Positions 25,346-35,836 of a DNA stretch of 64,000 bases are shown in pieces. The stretch comes from Pseudoscleropodium purum. Lineage: Eukaryota > Streptophyta > Bryopsida > Hypnales > Brachytheciaceae. Position numbers and translations under genes: made by a program. The notes under the pieces are model-generated. The model searched no databases, was not told where the DNA came from, and saw only the letters and a program-made list of their open reading frames with translations. The stretch's first letter is position 1. Every line of letters starts with the position of its first letter. Location: positions 20,770,001 through 20,834,000 of the forward strand of contig OZ017804.1 of the NCBI GenBank assembly GCA_963969395.1, in the 5' to 3' direction.

Positions 25346-25487
25346 TAAAATTTTGATGTTTAAAGTGGGTTCTTTTGTATTAAGTGTTAATGATGATAAA
25401 TAGTCTTTGTTTTAAATATGTTTGGGTAATCTTCTATGGAGTACAATATTGAAATACATGACACACTTTAAACCACCACATTCGGAT

Positions 25488-25959
25488 TTTTTTTAAATTA
25501 TTTTAAAAAAATCTTGTAAAATTTTATTCAATATTTTTAATTATAAAAAAAATGAGACATAATTCTAGACACATATTACTATGTATGAAAAATATTAAAA
25601 TGTTGAAATGTGTGTTTTAATGTAAAAATCTAATGTAGTTTAACCTAGCCCATACATGAAATGCCTTTTTGAAGATTAAGTTGCATCATTTATTGATACA
25701 TAGGTAAACATTATAGTCAAAAAAGTGCTTGATTTTCAAGGAGAATGACATTTAGAATTATAATTACCTACTATTCATTATTACGTTAGCTTGAGTTCAT
25801 ACCAATGGCTTAGGGTGTAGGCTCAGAGTTCATCTTCATTTAAATGATTCCTTCTATATGCATACTTGTAAATGAAAATAGCTTCATCACTATAGTCAAG
25901 ATTTCAAATCACACTATTGTGAAAAATCAAAGATAAATTCATGTTCCCTTATCCAAGTA
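25488..25959 (+). repeat. Left arm of a large inverted repeat
   Basis: About 470 bases are the near-exact reverse complement of 27033-27513, with only scattered substitutions and small gaps. Landmarks include CCAATGGCTTAGGGTGTAGG here against CCTACACCCTAAGCCATTGG in the other arm. The spacer between arms is 1,073 bases. Confidence 0.9.
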
Positions 25960-27032
25960 TCAATGCAGGATCACATGCGGCAAATACGGTTCATGTTTTC
26001 AAAGAGGGCGGCTCATACCAGTACCCAAGGCTGTGTGGTTTTGGCTCCAGATTCAAGCACCACCTGTAGTAACTTAAAATAAGTGAAGTTCTACTGTGGG
26101 TACCTCACCACCACCATTTTATAAATGCAATTGGTAGGTATGAACTCCTACTATTTTGCTAAAAAAGTATTTGGAAACATTGATAAATGATTTCTTGTGA
26201 ATAGATTTTAAAATGCTATAATTATTTTGCTACCATAATTGACTTATAGTATCAACTGTATTTAAAGTTTTGAGGGCCATAGTAGACATTTTGACACACA
26301 AATGTTCAAATTGTTTGAGAACACAATAGCATATATGAATAGTGTAAATAATTGAATGTGATAGTTTTAAGTATAATGGGTCAAAAAAACAATGAAAATT
26401 ATATAATTGAAAAATATTTTTAAAAGCATAATTTAGGAAGTGGATTCTGAAATTCAACAAATAATTAATGAATTGCATTTTTTGGTGTGAATCATTAAGC
26501 TCCAAATTATCCCATGTTCTTGGCATTGTTACAATGCATGCTACTAGAGGCAATATTTTCATATAGGTGGATAAAAATCATCTCATATTCAAGACTATAT
26601 GAAAGACTTTGCTTGACATATGTTTGGCATAACATTCAAATTCCACAAGTACAAAAACATTGTTGCCATTGTTTTCTATAGCCTTTCTTATGAACAATAA
26701 ACATGTCTTCTTTGAAATTTTAAACATAAAATTAGTGTAGTTTCTAAACTTCTTGACATGCATTTGTACTACGGGAATTGGATTCTAACACATAGAGCTA
26801 GGAATTACAATAGATTATGGAATGTTTTGGAATGCTTTACAAAAAAAGAGAAAAGACTAAACCTATAAGGCTTCATTTTTTCACCTTAAATTCAAGAAGT
26901 GGAAATATTTGAAAGCTACCATTGAATTAAGGAGGGCACATCTAATTTCTTAAATGCAAGTACCTTATAAGTTAAATCATATACTTCACTTCTCAATTTT
27001 TTGTTTGCCATCTTGTCATGGATTACTCGAGC
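25960..27032. other. Spacer of the large inverted repeat
   Basis: The spacer holds two open frames on the minus strand (26230-26562 and 26578-26763; 110 and 61 codons). Both are rich in Phe, Ile and Asn with no recognisable domain. A transposase would be expected to be longer. I do not call a gene. Confidence 0.5.
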
Positions 27033-27513
27033 TACTTGGATAAGGGAACATGAATTTATCTTTGATTTTTCACAATAGTGTGATTTGAAATCTTGACTAT
27101 AGTGATGAAGCTATTTTCATTTACAAGTATGCATATAGAAGGAATCATTTAAATGAAGATGAACTCTGAGCCTACACCCTAAGCCATTGGTATGAACTCA
27201 AGCTAACGTAATAATGAATAGTAGGTAATTATAATTCTAAATGTCATTCTCCTTCAAAATCAAGTACTCTTTTGACTACAATGTTTACCAATGTATCAAT
27301 AAATGATGCAACTTAATCTTCAAAAAGGCATTTCATGTACAGGCTTGGTTAAACTACATTAGATTTTTACATTAAAACACACATTTCAACATTTTAATAT
27401 TTTTCATACATAGTAATATATGTCTAGAATTAAGTCTCATTTTTTTATAATTAAAAATATTGAATAAAATTTTACATGATTTTTTAAAATAAATTTTTTC
27501 TTAAAAATTATAG
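27033..27513 (-). repeat. Right arm of a large inverted repeat
   Basis: Reverse complement of 25488-25959. Matching begins at TACTTGGATAAGGGAACATG and fades after TTTTTTAAAATAAATTTTTT. No target-site duplication was found at the outer edges, so a simple long-TIR transposon is not proven. Confidence 0.9.
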
Positions 27514-29200
27514 TAATTACAAAAATTCTTAAAGTAGTACGAAATTTTTATGAAAAATGGATTAATAATAGTGACAAACATCTTGGTGTAGTCAATGTAT
27601 TCCTAGAGCTCAAACCAAGAGAAACTTGATAGAAAAGTTCAATAGTGGTTTATTTTGAACTTTCAAGATGCTATCTTCAAAGTGTTACAAAAATGAAAAT
27701 TTCAAAAATTTTGAAAAAAATTTAAAATGGAATAAAAGTAGATTATTGGAATCAAGTTTTCTTTGTTAAGCTAAGGAAGCATTTAAAATCAAGAACTATG
27801 TGAAAATTCAACATTTGACTTTTAAAATGCCCATCGGGATTGCAATGTCTTTTAAGGATTAAGGATGTAGGCATGTGTTTTGAAAACAAAGTACATATAT
27901 TTGCCATTGAATGTTGGCAAAAACAATAGTCCTAGAAGATGGTTTGATGTAATCACATGGATTATTCTCTTTTAAAAAACATTTGAGCTTTGTTCGTAGC
28001 ATTAAAATGCTTAAGTTTGTATTGTGACTTATTGGGAGTCAAAAGTAGTTTTTATTTTCTTTTAGTATGCATTCCTTCTACAATGTATCAAGTAAATTAT
28101 GAATTTTCAAAGTGCTAAAGAAAATTCATCCAAAATCAATCCTAGATTCTCATGATTAGAGGTTGTTCATTGCATGTAGGAATTTATAAGGTTTGGTTAC
28201 CTTCAACACATTTTTGCCAAATAATTATTTGAAATTAAAAGGATTGGTTTGATAATTCATTCTTCCTTACTCTATTGGTTTGTCTTTTTTTTTCCCTTAC
28301 CTTAGGTGTGTCTCCGATGGGGGAAATTTGGAAGACCTCAACAAGATGGTGGGAGATGGATGAAAAGCCAAGATGGAACATCGAGCACTAATTTCAGAGA
28401 GTCCGAACCAGAATTTTTTATATTTGGCTTTATAGTCCTAGACTGCACCAGAAAAAAAATAATTTGGCTAAATGGAAATGGAAACGAAATGTGAAATTTT
28501 TTGCCAAAAGACTTTGAATTAAAAAAATGTTGGATGAAATGGCCAGATTATGGATGAAAAATAGAATGATGAACATGTGATATATACTAATGTAAAACTT
28601 TCTATCCAATATGTGAATGAATGTTGAAATTTAGAGCACCTCTACAAAATTTTATATTGTCATTTTGGCACCTCATAAAAAATGAAAAAAAAAAAAGCCC
28701 TGGTCCGGACTCTTTTTTTTTCCTTTAAGTGTGGCTGCAGTGAGGAAGATTTCAAATGCATGGTCCGTAGACCCCTTCCCAGTGAAAGAGTGGATAGGCT
28801 CTACTGCTAATCAGTACTTGAAGTTAACATTTTTTTTTAAATGTTAGTGGAAATGGCTCCCCCTGATAAGAGAGTCAGTGGCGGGTTTTTGAAAGCCCCT
28901 GGCCCATCAATGGTGACCCCCTGCTGGACATAGTAATAATAATACAAGCCTATCCCCTCTGCCCACCCCCCTTTTTTTTTCCGACCTCTGATCTGTGCCC
29001 CCGACCATTGCATCATCATCAATTACCCCAATAGCTCTTTACCCCGAAAAACTTGGTACCGCCCACTTAGGAAACATGAATGTATTCGCCATAGACGATC
29101 CCTCGTTGAGAAAAGACAGGAAGGCAAGCATGAAAAAGGCCGTGGCGGACTCATCATTGGGAAGCTTGCGAGTGAGCCTTTGTTACAAGTGATTTCCTAT
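27514..29200. other. Intergenic tract
   Basis: AT-rich to about 28.3 kb, then patchily GC-richer (28310-28480 and 28700-29180). Open frames in these patches are about 60 codons, with no domain and no splice-linked continuation. No gene is called. Confidence 0.5.
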
Positions 29201-29316
29201 AGGGCAATGCCCGAGGAAGAGGGTGTTTTGGGAAATAACAAGCTGATGAGGAAGGTGGAGCCTGACGAAGAGGCTTGTTATTTTCCAAAACGCCTGATGA
29301 GGAGGAGCCATTGCCT
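29201..29316. repeat. Imperfect hairpin of about 115 bp
   Basis: The left arm (29201-29242) and right arm (29273-29316) pair at both ends: GGCAATG with CATTGCC, and the block around GTTTTGGGAAATAACAAGC with its complement. The middle of each arm mismatches. A CTGATGAGGA motif occurs twice in the loop and arm. It could be a foldback MITE or hairpin RNA source. Confidence 0.65.
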
Positions 29317-29539
29317 GACATAAATCATGAGCAAAAGGATGAGAAATTGAGGATGAGAAAATAAAGTCAGATGAGTAATCTATAATGCTTGATTACGCAA
29401 AGAAAACTTGCACAATTAGGTATTATGTTGCAAAAATTTCCTAAAAAATGAATACGGAATTCGTGGGAGTGGTTTACGAGGAACGCCGCGGCTTTCCACT
29501 GCAACGCCAACGTGACGGAGGATGTGACATAGGGATGTT

Positions 29540-29795
29540 GTATGATGCAAAAGTTATGACACACCACGTATCTAAAGAACGCGACATATGAAAGCCATAT
29601 GCAAAAGGTAGGGCAAGGCACCTTGGAAGATGTGTCAAAACAAGGCCATATGCAAACATTATGACACAATGCATCCAAAAGATGCGACACATGAAGGTTG
29701 TGTACAAAAGGGAGGACAAGGCACCCAAAAGGGTATGATACAAGACACAAAAGAAAGAACATGGCATAGAAATGCCGTATGCAAAAGGTAGGAAG
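29540..29795 (+). repeat. Tandem repeat, period about 106 bp, nearly three copies
   Basis: Units starting at about 29553, 29659 and 29735 share TATGACACA, GCGACA-ATGAA and ATGCAAAAGGTAGG or close variants. The long minus-strand open frame here (29367-29801) simply reads through the repeat and shows the same repetition in its translation. Confidence 0.65.
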
Positions 29796-29939
29796 GATCA
29801 ATTGAGTTTTGGGGGGATGGGATAGATGATGTTCTTGAAATTATTTTTCATGATGACATATCTAGAACTCATTCACCACCACTTGTGGAAAAAATTTAGT
29901 GACAAGCAAAGGAAGGAGGTTTTGGGGTAAAGTGGGATA

Positions 29940-30145
29940 GTAGTCCCCCTACAAACTGATGCTTTTGGACTACTCTTGTCCAACGTGTCAAATAATGTGA
30001 CTTGTATGAATATTGTATACAAGAGTTATGAAAGGTCAAAGTTTTTTTGGTAGAGGATTCTAAAATCTTTTCTTCAACAAAGAGATATACATACATATTG
30101 ATTTTGTAGATTCACATGTACACCGAGTGATAAATAGGATATGAA
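29940..30145 (+). repeat. Dispersed repeat family D, intergenic copy
   Basis: Blocks around TTGTCCAACGTGTCAAATAA, AGTTATGAAAG, TTCTAAAATCTTTTCTTC and TAGATTCACATGTACAC follow the order seen at 720-990 and 1790-1985. A family C copy and a family B fragment come directly after it. Confidence 0.55.
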
Positions 30146-30159
30146 TTAGGGTGTAAGGT

Positions 30160-30312
30160 AGTTTGCTCTAAAAACAACCATGCTCTACAAGCGAGCATGA
30201 CAAAGAAGCACATTTTACTTTCTTCCATGTACCAACATTGTACATTTAAGCAAGTAGTTGCTTGTAGTGACTACATTGCATTTCAACTTCAAAAATTTGT
30301 AATTCATTATAT
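30160..30312 (+). repeat. Dispersed repeat family C copy 2
   Basis: Shares TTGCTCTAAAAACAACC-like, CCATGTACCAACATTGTACA and CAACTTCAAAAATT blocks with 11690-11850. Confidence 0.55.
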
Positions 30313-30600
30313 TTAACCTCTAAAAGACCAACCTAATGATTTAGGCAACATCGCAATTTTGGGCACACTCTTGCAATTTCCATTTAGCATATGTTTAGCC
30401 CAAACTTTGATAAAAGGTGTATAGCATGTTTATTTATCATGTGAGCAAAATTTCATGACATTTGAATACTAAAGTTAAAAGTTATGGCCTAAAATATTTT
30501 TTTTTTTGTAAAAGGACATTTTAGGCAGATTAGGAACATATTGAAATGTTGCTTTTTTTAAAAACAAAAATTTAGGAACAAACAAATGCTATATATAAGT
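30313..30600 (+). mobile_element. Truncated family B element (left end only)
   Basis: Starts with TTAACCTCTAAAAGACCAA, the family B left terminus, and follows the family through TTTAGCCCAAACTTTGATAA, ATTTCATGACATTTGAA and TTTTAGGCAGATTAGG. It then loses similarity at about 30590. No right end was found downstream. Confidence 0.65.
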
Positions 30601-31667
30601 ATCCATTGATTGGCACATATTGAAATGATTTAGAATATAAAATTTACAGCCTTTTGCCATTGATTGGTACATGCTAAAGTGATTTGGGATATACTGGTAG
30701 AATCTATAATTTATTGTTCAATTTATTAGTTGTTTAGTATTATAAGTTATTTAGGGGTCTATTCCCTTGGTTTGATTCCTTAAATGCCCAATCAACTATT
30801 ATATGGTCAATGCTTGATTAGTCCATAATGAATTTTTTAAGACATTTTTTTCTTCTTATTTTTTCCTTGCAAATGTTGTTGTAAGAAAAAATACAATTGG
30901 CAAAGCATTATATGATTGCTTGATATTAGAAAATTTCCAATGAGAAAAAAGTTTTGATGTTCTCATTAATAAATCTATTATTTTTTCCATAAAGCAATTG
31001 AAGTTATTTTTTTCAATCATTAGGAAAAATTTCAGCCCTCAAAAGGGCTGCGAGTTTTGACCCCCATCGGTGCAATTAGAGAGGAATTTCACTGTTTTTT
31101 ATTTTTTGATGAAGACTGCTGATGTGGCACTACTTGTGCTACATCAGCGCCACGTCAGATTTTAAATTTTTTTTAAAATTTTAAAATAATTTTTAAAATT
31201 TTTAAATAATTGCACTATAGGGCGTCGAAAAAGGAATCCTTAACGGCCCTCCATAGGGTTTAGAATTTTTGTAATGCATTCATAGAAATATTTTAATGAT
31301 AGAAATGAAATAATCACTAAAATAAATATTCAGAAGTGATTTAAATGATGTATTTACAAATATTATAAAAAATTTATAAAAAATATATTTTCTAATTCTG
31401 ATGATTAGTATCATCTATTTGGGTGCAAACTTCAAAAGCTTTGAAGAATTTGAATTTGTAAGTGATAATTGAAGTCTATAAGGTTACATTGGATGTAATA
31501 TGAACATTGAGTTTTTAAACATTTGTATTCAAATTAATAAAAAAAATCTATATAAAATATACCTTCTTAACCAAAAAGATCTACTTAGACTTTTTTTAAT
31601 TGATGTATCATACATATGTATAAAAATCTATCAACACTAAGGTATTTTCCTTGTAAATTCATCAATG
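30601..31667. other. Intergenic tract with small foldback
   Basis: A 60-base direct duplication (CCATTGATTGG...ACAT blocks at about 30605 and 30658) and a GATGTGGCACTACTTGTGCT foldback with CGCCACGTCAG near 31120-31160 are visible. There is no gene. Confidence 0.45.
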
Positions 31668-31911
31668 TTCATTACCACCTTCTTTGAATGACATGACAAA
31701 TGTTAACTTTATTGTTGTCCAATGGATGACCAAAAGAATTCTCCGTAGGATAGAAGTGCATATGTTCATCCTTGGAATTTTGTGTGAAGAGGAAATATCT
31801 TGCCCAATAGTTTGAACTCAATGAGTGCTCTTGGATTTTCTTAAGCCAATGATTCACACAATAATAAAAAGGATGATTTTCATGGTGACCAACCCATTCT
31901 TTAAGGGTTAA
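31668..31911 (-). mobile_element. TTAA-ended MITE, family A copy
   Basis: The right end TCTTTAAGGGTTAA matches the family terminus. The interior shares AATAGTTTGAACTCAATG and CCAATGATTCACACAATAAT. The left end has diverged. Confidence 0.65.
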
Positions 31912-32043
31912 TTCTTGAAGGATGTTGAGAGTAAAAAGTAGTCAATGCATGGCTTCATTGTTCATTGTGAAAACAAAGAATGCATATGTAAGTCCAAAAA
32001 TGAAAATAGTTTTGGTTGACTACCTTGGTTATAGGGGCCCATG

Positions 32044-32252
32044 TTACCCTTAAAAGACAAACCAATGACTTTGGAAACATCCCTTTTCATATAGTGTGAA
32101 TCCTTGGTATAAAAAAGATCCAAAAGCACTCATTGGTAGTCAAACTATTGTATAAGACCTCTCCTTTTCATGCAAAATTCCAAGGATGAACAATTACATT
32201 TCTCTGTCATCCATTGGCCAAAATACAGCAACGATGTCCTTTAACCCATAAA
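32044..32252 (+). mobile_element. TTAA-type MITE, family A copy
   Basis: Begins TTACCCTTAAAAGACAAACC (one base of TTAA lost) and ends GATGTCCTTTAACCCATAA. The interior carries TAGTCAAACTATTGTATAAG and ATTCCAAGGATGAACAATTA. Confidence 0.65.
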
Positions 32253-32465
32253 TGATGCAACACGCATTTTGTGTCCTATGAATTACATAGAATCCTTGTG
32301 TAGAGGACAAAAGTGCAACTATTCATTTTATTGTGAAGAGGGGAGGTCTCCTACAATAGTTTGACTTTCAATAAGTGCTTTTGCATTTTTTTTTAAGCCA
32401 ATATTCCACGGGATCCAGAAAGATGATTTCTACAATCACTAGATCATCCATTAAGGGGTATGAGT
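32240..32465 (-). mobile_element. TTAA-type MITE, family A copy abutting the previous one
   Basis: Shares AAAAGTGCAACTATTCATTT, CTACAATAGTTTGACTTTCA and a CCATTAAGGGG terminus with the family. It starts where the opposite-strand copy ends, so the two lie tail to tail. Confidence 0.6.
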
Positions 32466-35400
32466 TAAGGTGCAAGTAGATGAATGCTACATGTATATGT
32501 GTGGCATGATGACCGTATAAATTTCTAAGTGGATGAAGATTGACTTTAATTAAAATGAATGCTATATATAGAAGGTGTTCGATGTTATGGGTGAAATAAA
32601 CATGCCTCCATGGTTAAGTAACTCATTGGCCCATTCAACCACATCATCAAAAACAATCATATTTTAACTCTTATGTTAGATGTAGTCACACATTCTCCAA
32701 AGACAAAATTTCATTGAAGATTGAGAAGCTCAGGAGAGAAAAACTTGGAGTCAATTAGGAGCCTAGATTTATGAAGGTTTGACACCCCTTTTCTATTGTT
32801 TAGAAAACGAATGTTGAAGATTGGAAAAATACATTTTAAGGTACAAAACATAGGATGAAGCCACAAAATGTACAGGCAATGCCGAATCCACAATGAAGGC
32901 CCAAATGCGGCAAGCAAGAACTCAAAAGAATCTAGTTAAATGGAGAAATTTTGTTCACGTTCAATATACACCTCCATTTGTAGCACAATAATGAGTGTGG
33001 TGAAAATTCTTTTATAGAGAGTAGTATATATTCTATGATAGAAGCTCAATGGGAATTGAAACCAATGCGGAGTTACTCTATGCACCTTCTCTAGAGAATG
33101 CTCTAGTACTAAAGAAGGTGTGACTAAGAACATCTCCACCAAGTGAGTTTTGTATCCTTAAAATTTTAGGATCAAACCTCAAATGGGGATGGGGGTGGGG
33201 ATATATAAATTTGCATCCATTAGTTCCAACTCAATTTCTATACCCCTAAATCATACATATATCTCTAAAAGTTGGACCCAATTCTCCATATTAGAGCTCA
33301 TGTAGAGAGCTCGCAAGGTCTCACATGTATAAAGTCAAGGTTGATTGGTTTGAAATCTCTTTCACAATACAAGTTTAGGGATAGAAAACACCATTAGAGG
33401 ATTTTCAGCAACTACGGAGGGCTATGAGTTCCCTAGGCTACTAGCATCAAAAGAATAGCCTTGCAATTGTTGCTTGATGTGGCATGGCAACTACCATGTC
33501 ACCAAAAAAATTTCCAAAAATTTCCAAAAAAAATTTCAGCTTTTTCTTCCATTCTAAAATTTATTTTTTCCAAAAAAACAGAACTGACAACAAAAACAAG
33601 GTCGGAGCAATAGGCTTGAAACAGCCCTCCTGACCCCCCATAAATCTTCTAATGCTTGGTGGAAATGCTCTAATATACTACCTTTGTTGTTTCCATTTTC
33701 CAATGTCCCTTTCATTAGCCTAATTAAAGGATCAATCCTCATATTCTAAAAGAAGAAAAAAAGAAACCATAAACAAATATTTGAACAATAATTATCACCA
33801 TCATCAAGTTGGTCTACTATGACTAAAATCTCTTTGTTAGTTTGTCTACGTCAAATCAATCTCTATTTTGTAATGCAAATGTTTGTAAGCATTCATCATA
33901 CACACCACTCTTGAAGTTTTCATTATTGTCAATGAAAATTCTAATATACACTATTATCATGATATAATTTGAAGGTCTATTAATATAGCATATAGTCACT
34001 TTGAAATTGAATATCTATGACATTTTTATGCTTCATGGTAGGTGTCACATAATCATACTATGCTTCAACTATACAAATGAATGCTTTATACGGAGTACGT
34101 TTTTGTCATATATAAAAGAATCATATTGATGTTGAAATTAAATTGATGTTTATCCAATTTGTTTTTAAGTTTTTTAATATTTTAACATGTAACAACATAC
34201 ATTAACTACCATTAGATGATTTTTGAGGGCAATAAAAGACTACGAGTTACCAAGCTCCAAAACTCTATGAACGCAACCAACAATGCAATTTGACATGATC
34301 ACGAGAGTGCCACATCATTTCCCCAAAAAAATTAATTAATTTTAATTTTAATTTTTTTTTGTATTTTAAGAATTCAATTTTTTTTTAATGAATTTTTTTC
34401 TGACAACCAACTATACCCTTTGCTTTGAGGGAACAACGACGGGAATACAAACAAAACAAGCTATTATAGCCCTAAAATCTTCTCTAATAAGATGTTCTAA
34501 TGCAATTATAACATTTAAAACATAATAGTTTGTTTGAGAATCAAGAAATAAGGTGAAGCTTCATAATATATGTGATACTTTGATACTTATTGTAATAACA
34601 TATCTAGATGATTATCTACATTGACAATTACTTTGGCAAACCTACAATTTGTTTTCAAATTGGAATTGGTAGAATAATTATAATGTCTCATCTCTAGCTT
34701 CCAAAGATGTTATTTTTTCAATTGATGTACAATCATTTGAAAGAATTTTGATTATATTTATTGTTCACATTGTTTTGGTGATTTTCCTAACACATACAAT
34801 TAATTGCCACAACCAATGCCTTACCTCAATACTTTCTTTTGAAACACCACTTCTTCCAATGGTAAGATTTTATTATTGCTTTACCCATTCCTTGGATTTG
34901 TAATTGTTCACTTAGAAGAAATCACTCATATTTGCTATAATAGTTGCTTCCACACTACCTAAATTGTAATTACATATGCCTAATTACAAGACTCAAGGCT
35001 CTATAATATGCTTATATATCCACCAATTGTAATCAAATATGTAGAGTGCAAAATGTACCAACTAAACTCTCCAACGCCTAACTTGGATACTTTGGTCAAG
35101 GCAATAATATAGACAAAATTTATAACAAATGTGGAATTATTGAAGATGGAAGAATTGAAGTGAAAACAATAACTATACCAAATTTGAGAGTGAATGATAG
35201 ACAATGGGAATGCCAAAATTAGAACAACCAACCATTGATATTGTGAGAATTTAGAGTTTCTTGAAGGTGTAAACAATTTTGTTGGCATTCACTTATTAAA
35301 AATTGCACAAATACACACATAGTACTAGTAACTTCATAAAAGATTCACTTTAAGGACATTTGGATTTAGTAAACATTGCTTTCATGATTCACAAAACAAC

Positions 35401-35836
35401 CAATACTCAAAAATATACCTATGTGTGAAAATATATGCTTAATATGAGAAACACTCATATTGAGCATATACAAAATCTTCTACATAAAATTGACACAAGT
35501 TTAGTTGCACTTCTTTAATGACTAATCAAGACTTACATACAAGTAGTCAAATTGTATTTTCCAGATCAGGTTGCCCCAATTCATTCTCTATCAAAGAGAT
35601 TAGGGACCTCCGTTTCCTTAACTCACTTCCAATCACTTCTATTGTTAAAAGTTATTTCTGTTTTTCTAAGACCGGAAACCAGTTTCTGGTCGCCTGGGCC
35701 TTTTTGGACAGAAAATCAACAACATTATCACAGACTAAAAAGACGACTACAGTCCAAAAAACCCTCAGTACTTTGAATTTTCATTGCAAACATGAACGAA
35801 TGCTAACAATCACTTCCAAAGACCTACAGTGAGTTC
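32466..35836. other. AT-rich intergenic tract
   Basis: No gene is supported. Open frames reach 104 codons (35518-35832) but show no domain and no conserved splice context. The segment just upstream of 35837 would include the 3' untranslated end of the next gene. Confidence 0.5.

Noticed and set aside
26230..26763. Open frames in the spacer of the large inverted repeat as a transposase
   Set aside because: They are short, composed mainly of Phe/Ile/Asn and have no DDE or zinc-finger motif.
29367..29801. 144-codon minus-strand open frame
   Set aside because: It reads through the 106-bp tandem repeat; the translation is repetitive, Cys/Phe-rich, and has no domain.
35001..35832. Open frames of 74-104 codons downstream of the plastid-protein gene
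   Set aside because: No domain, low complexity and no splice-site continuity with a neighbouring exon.
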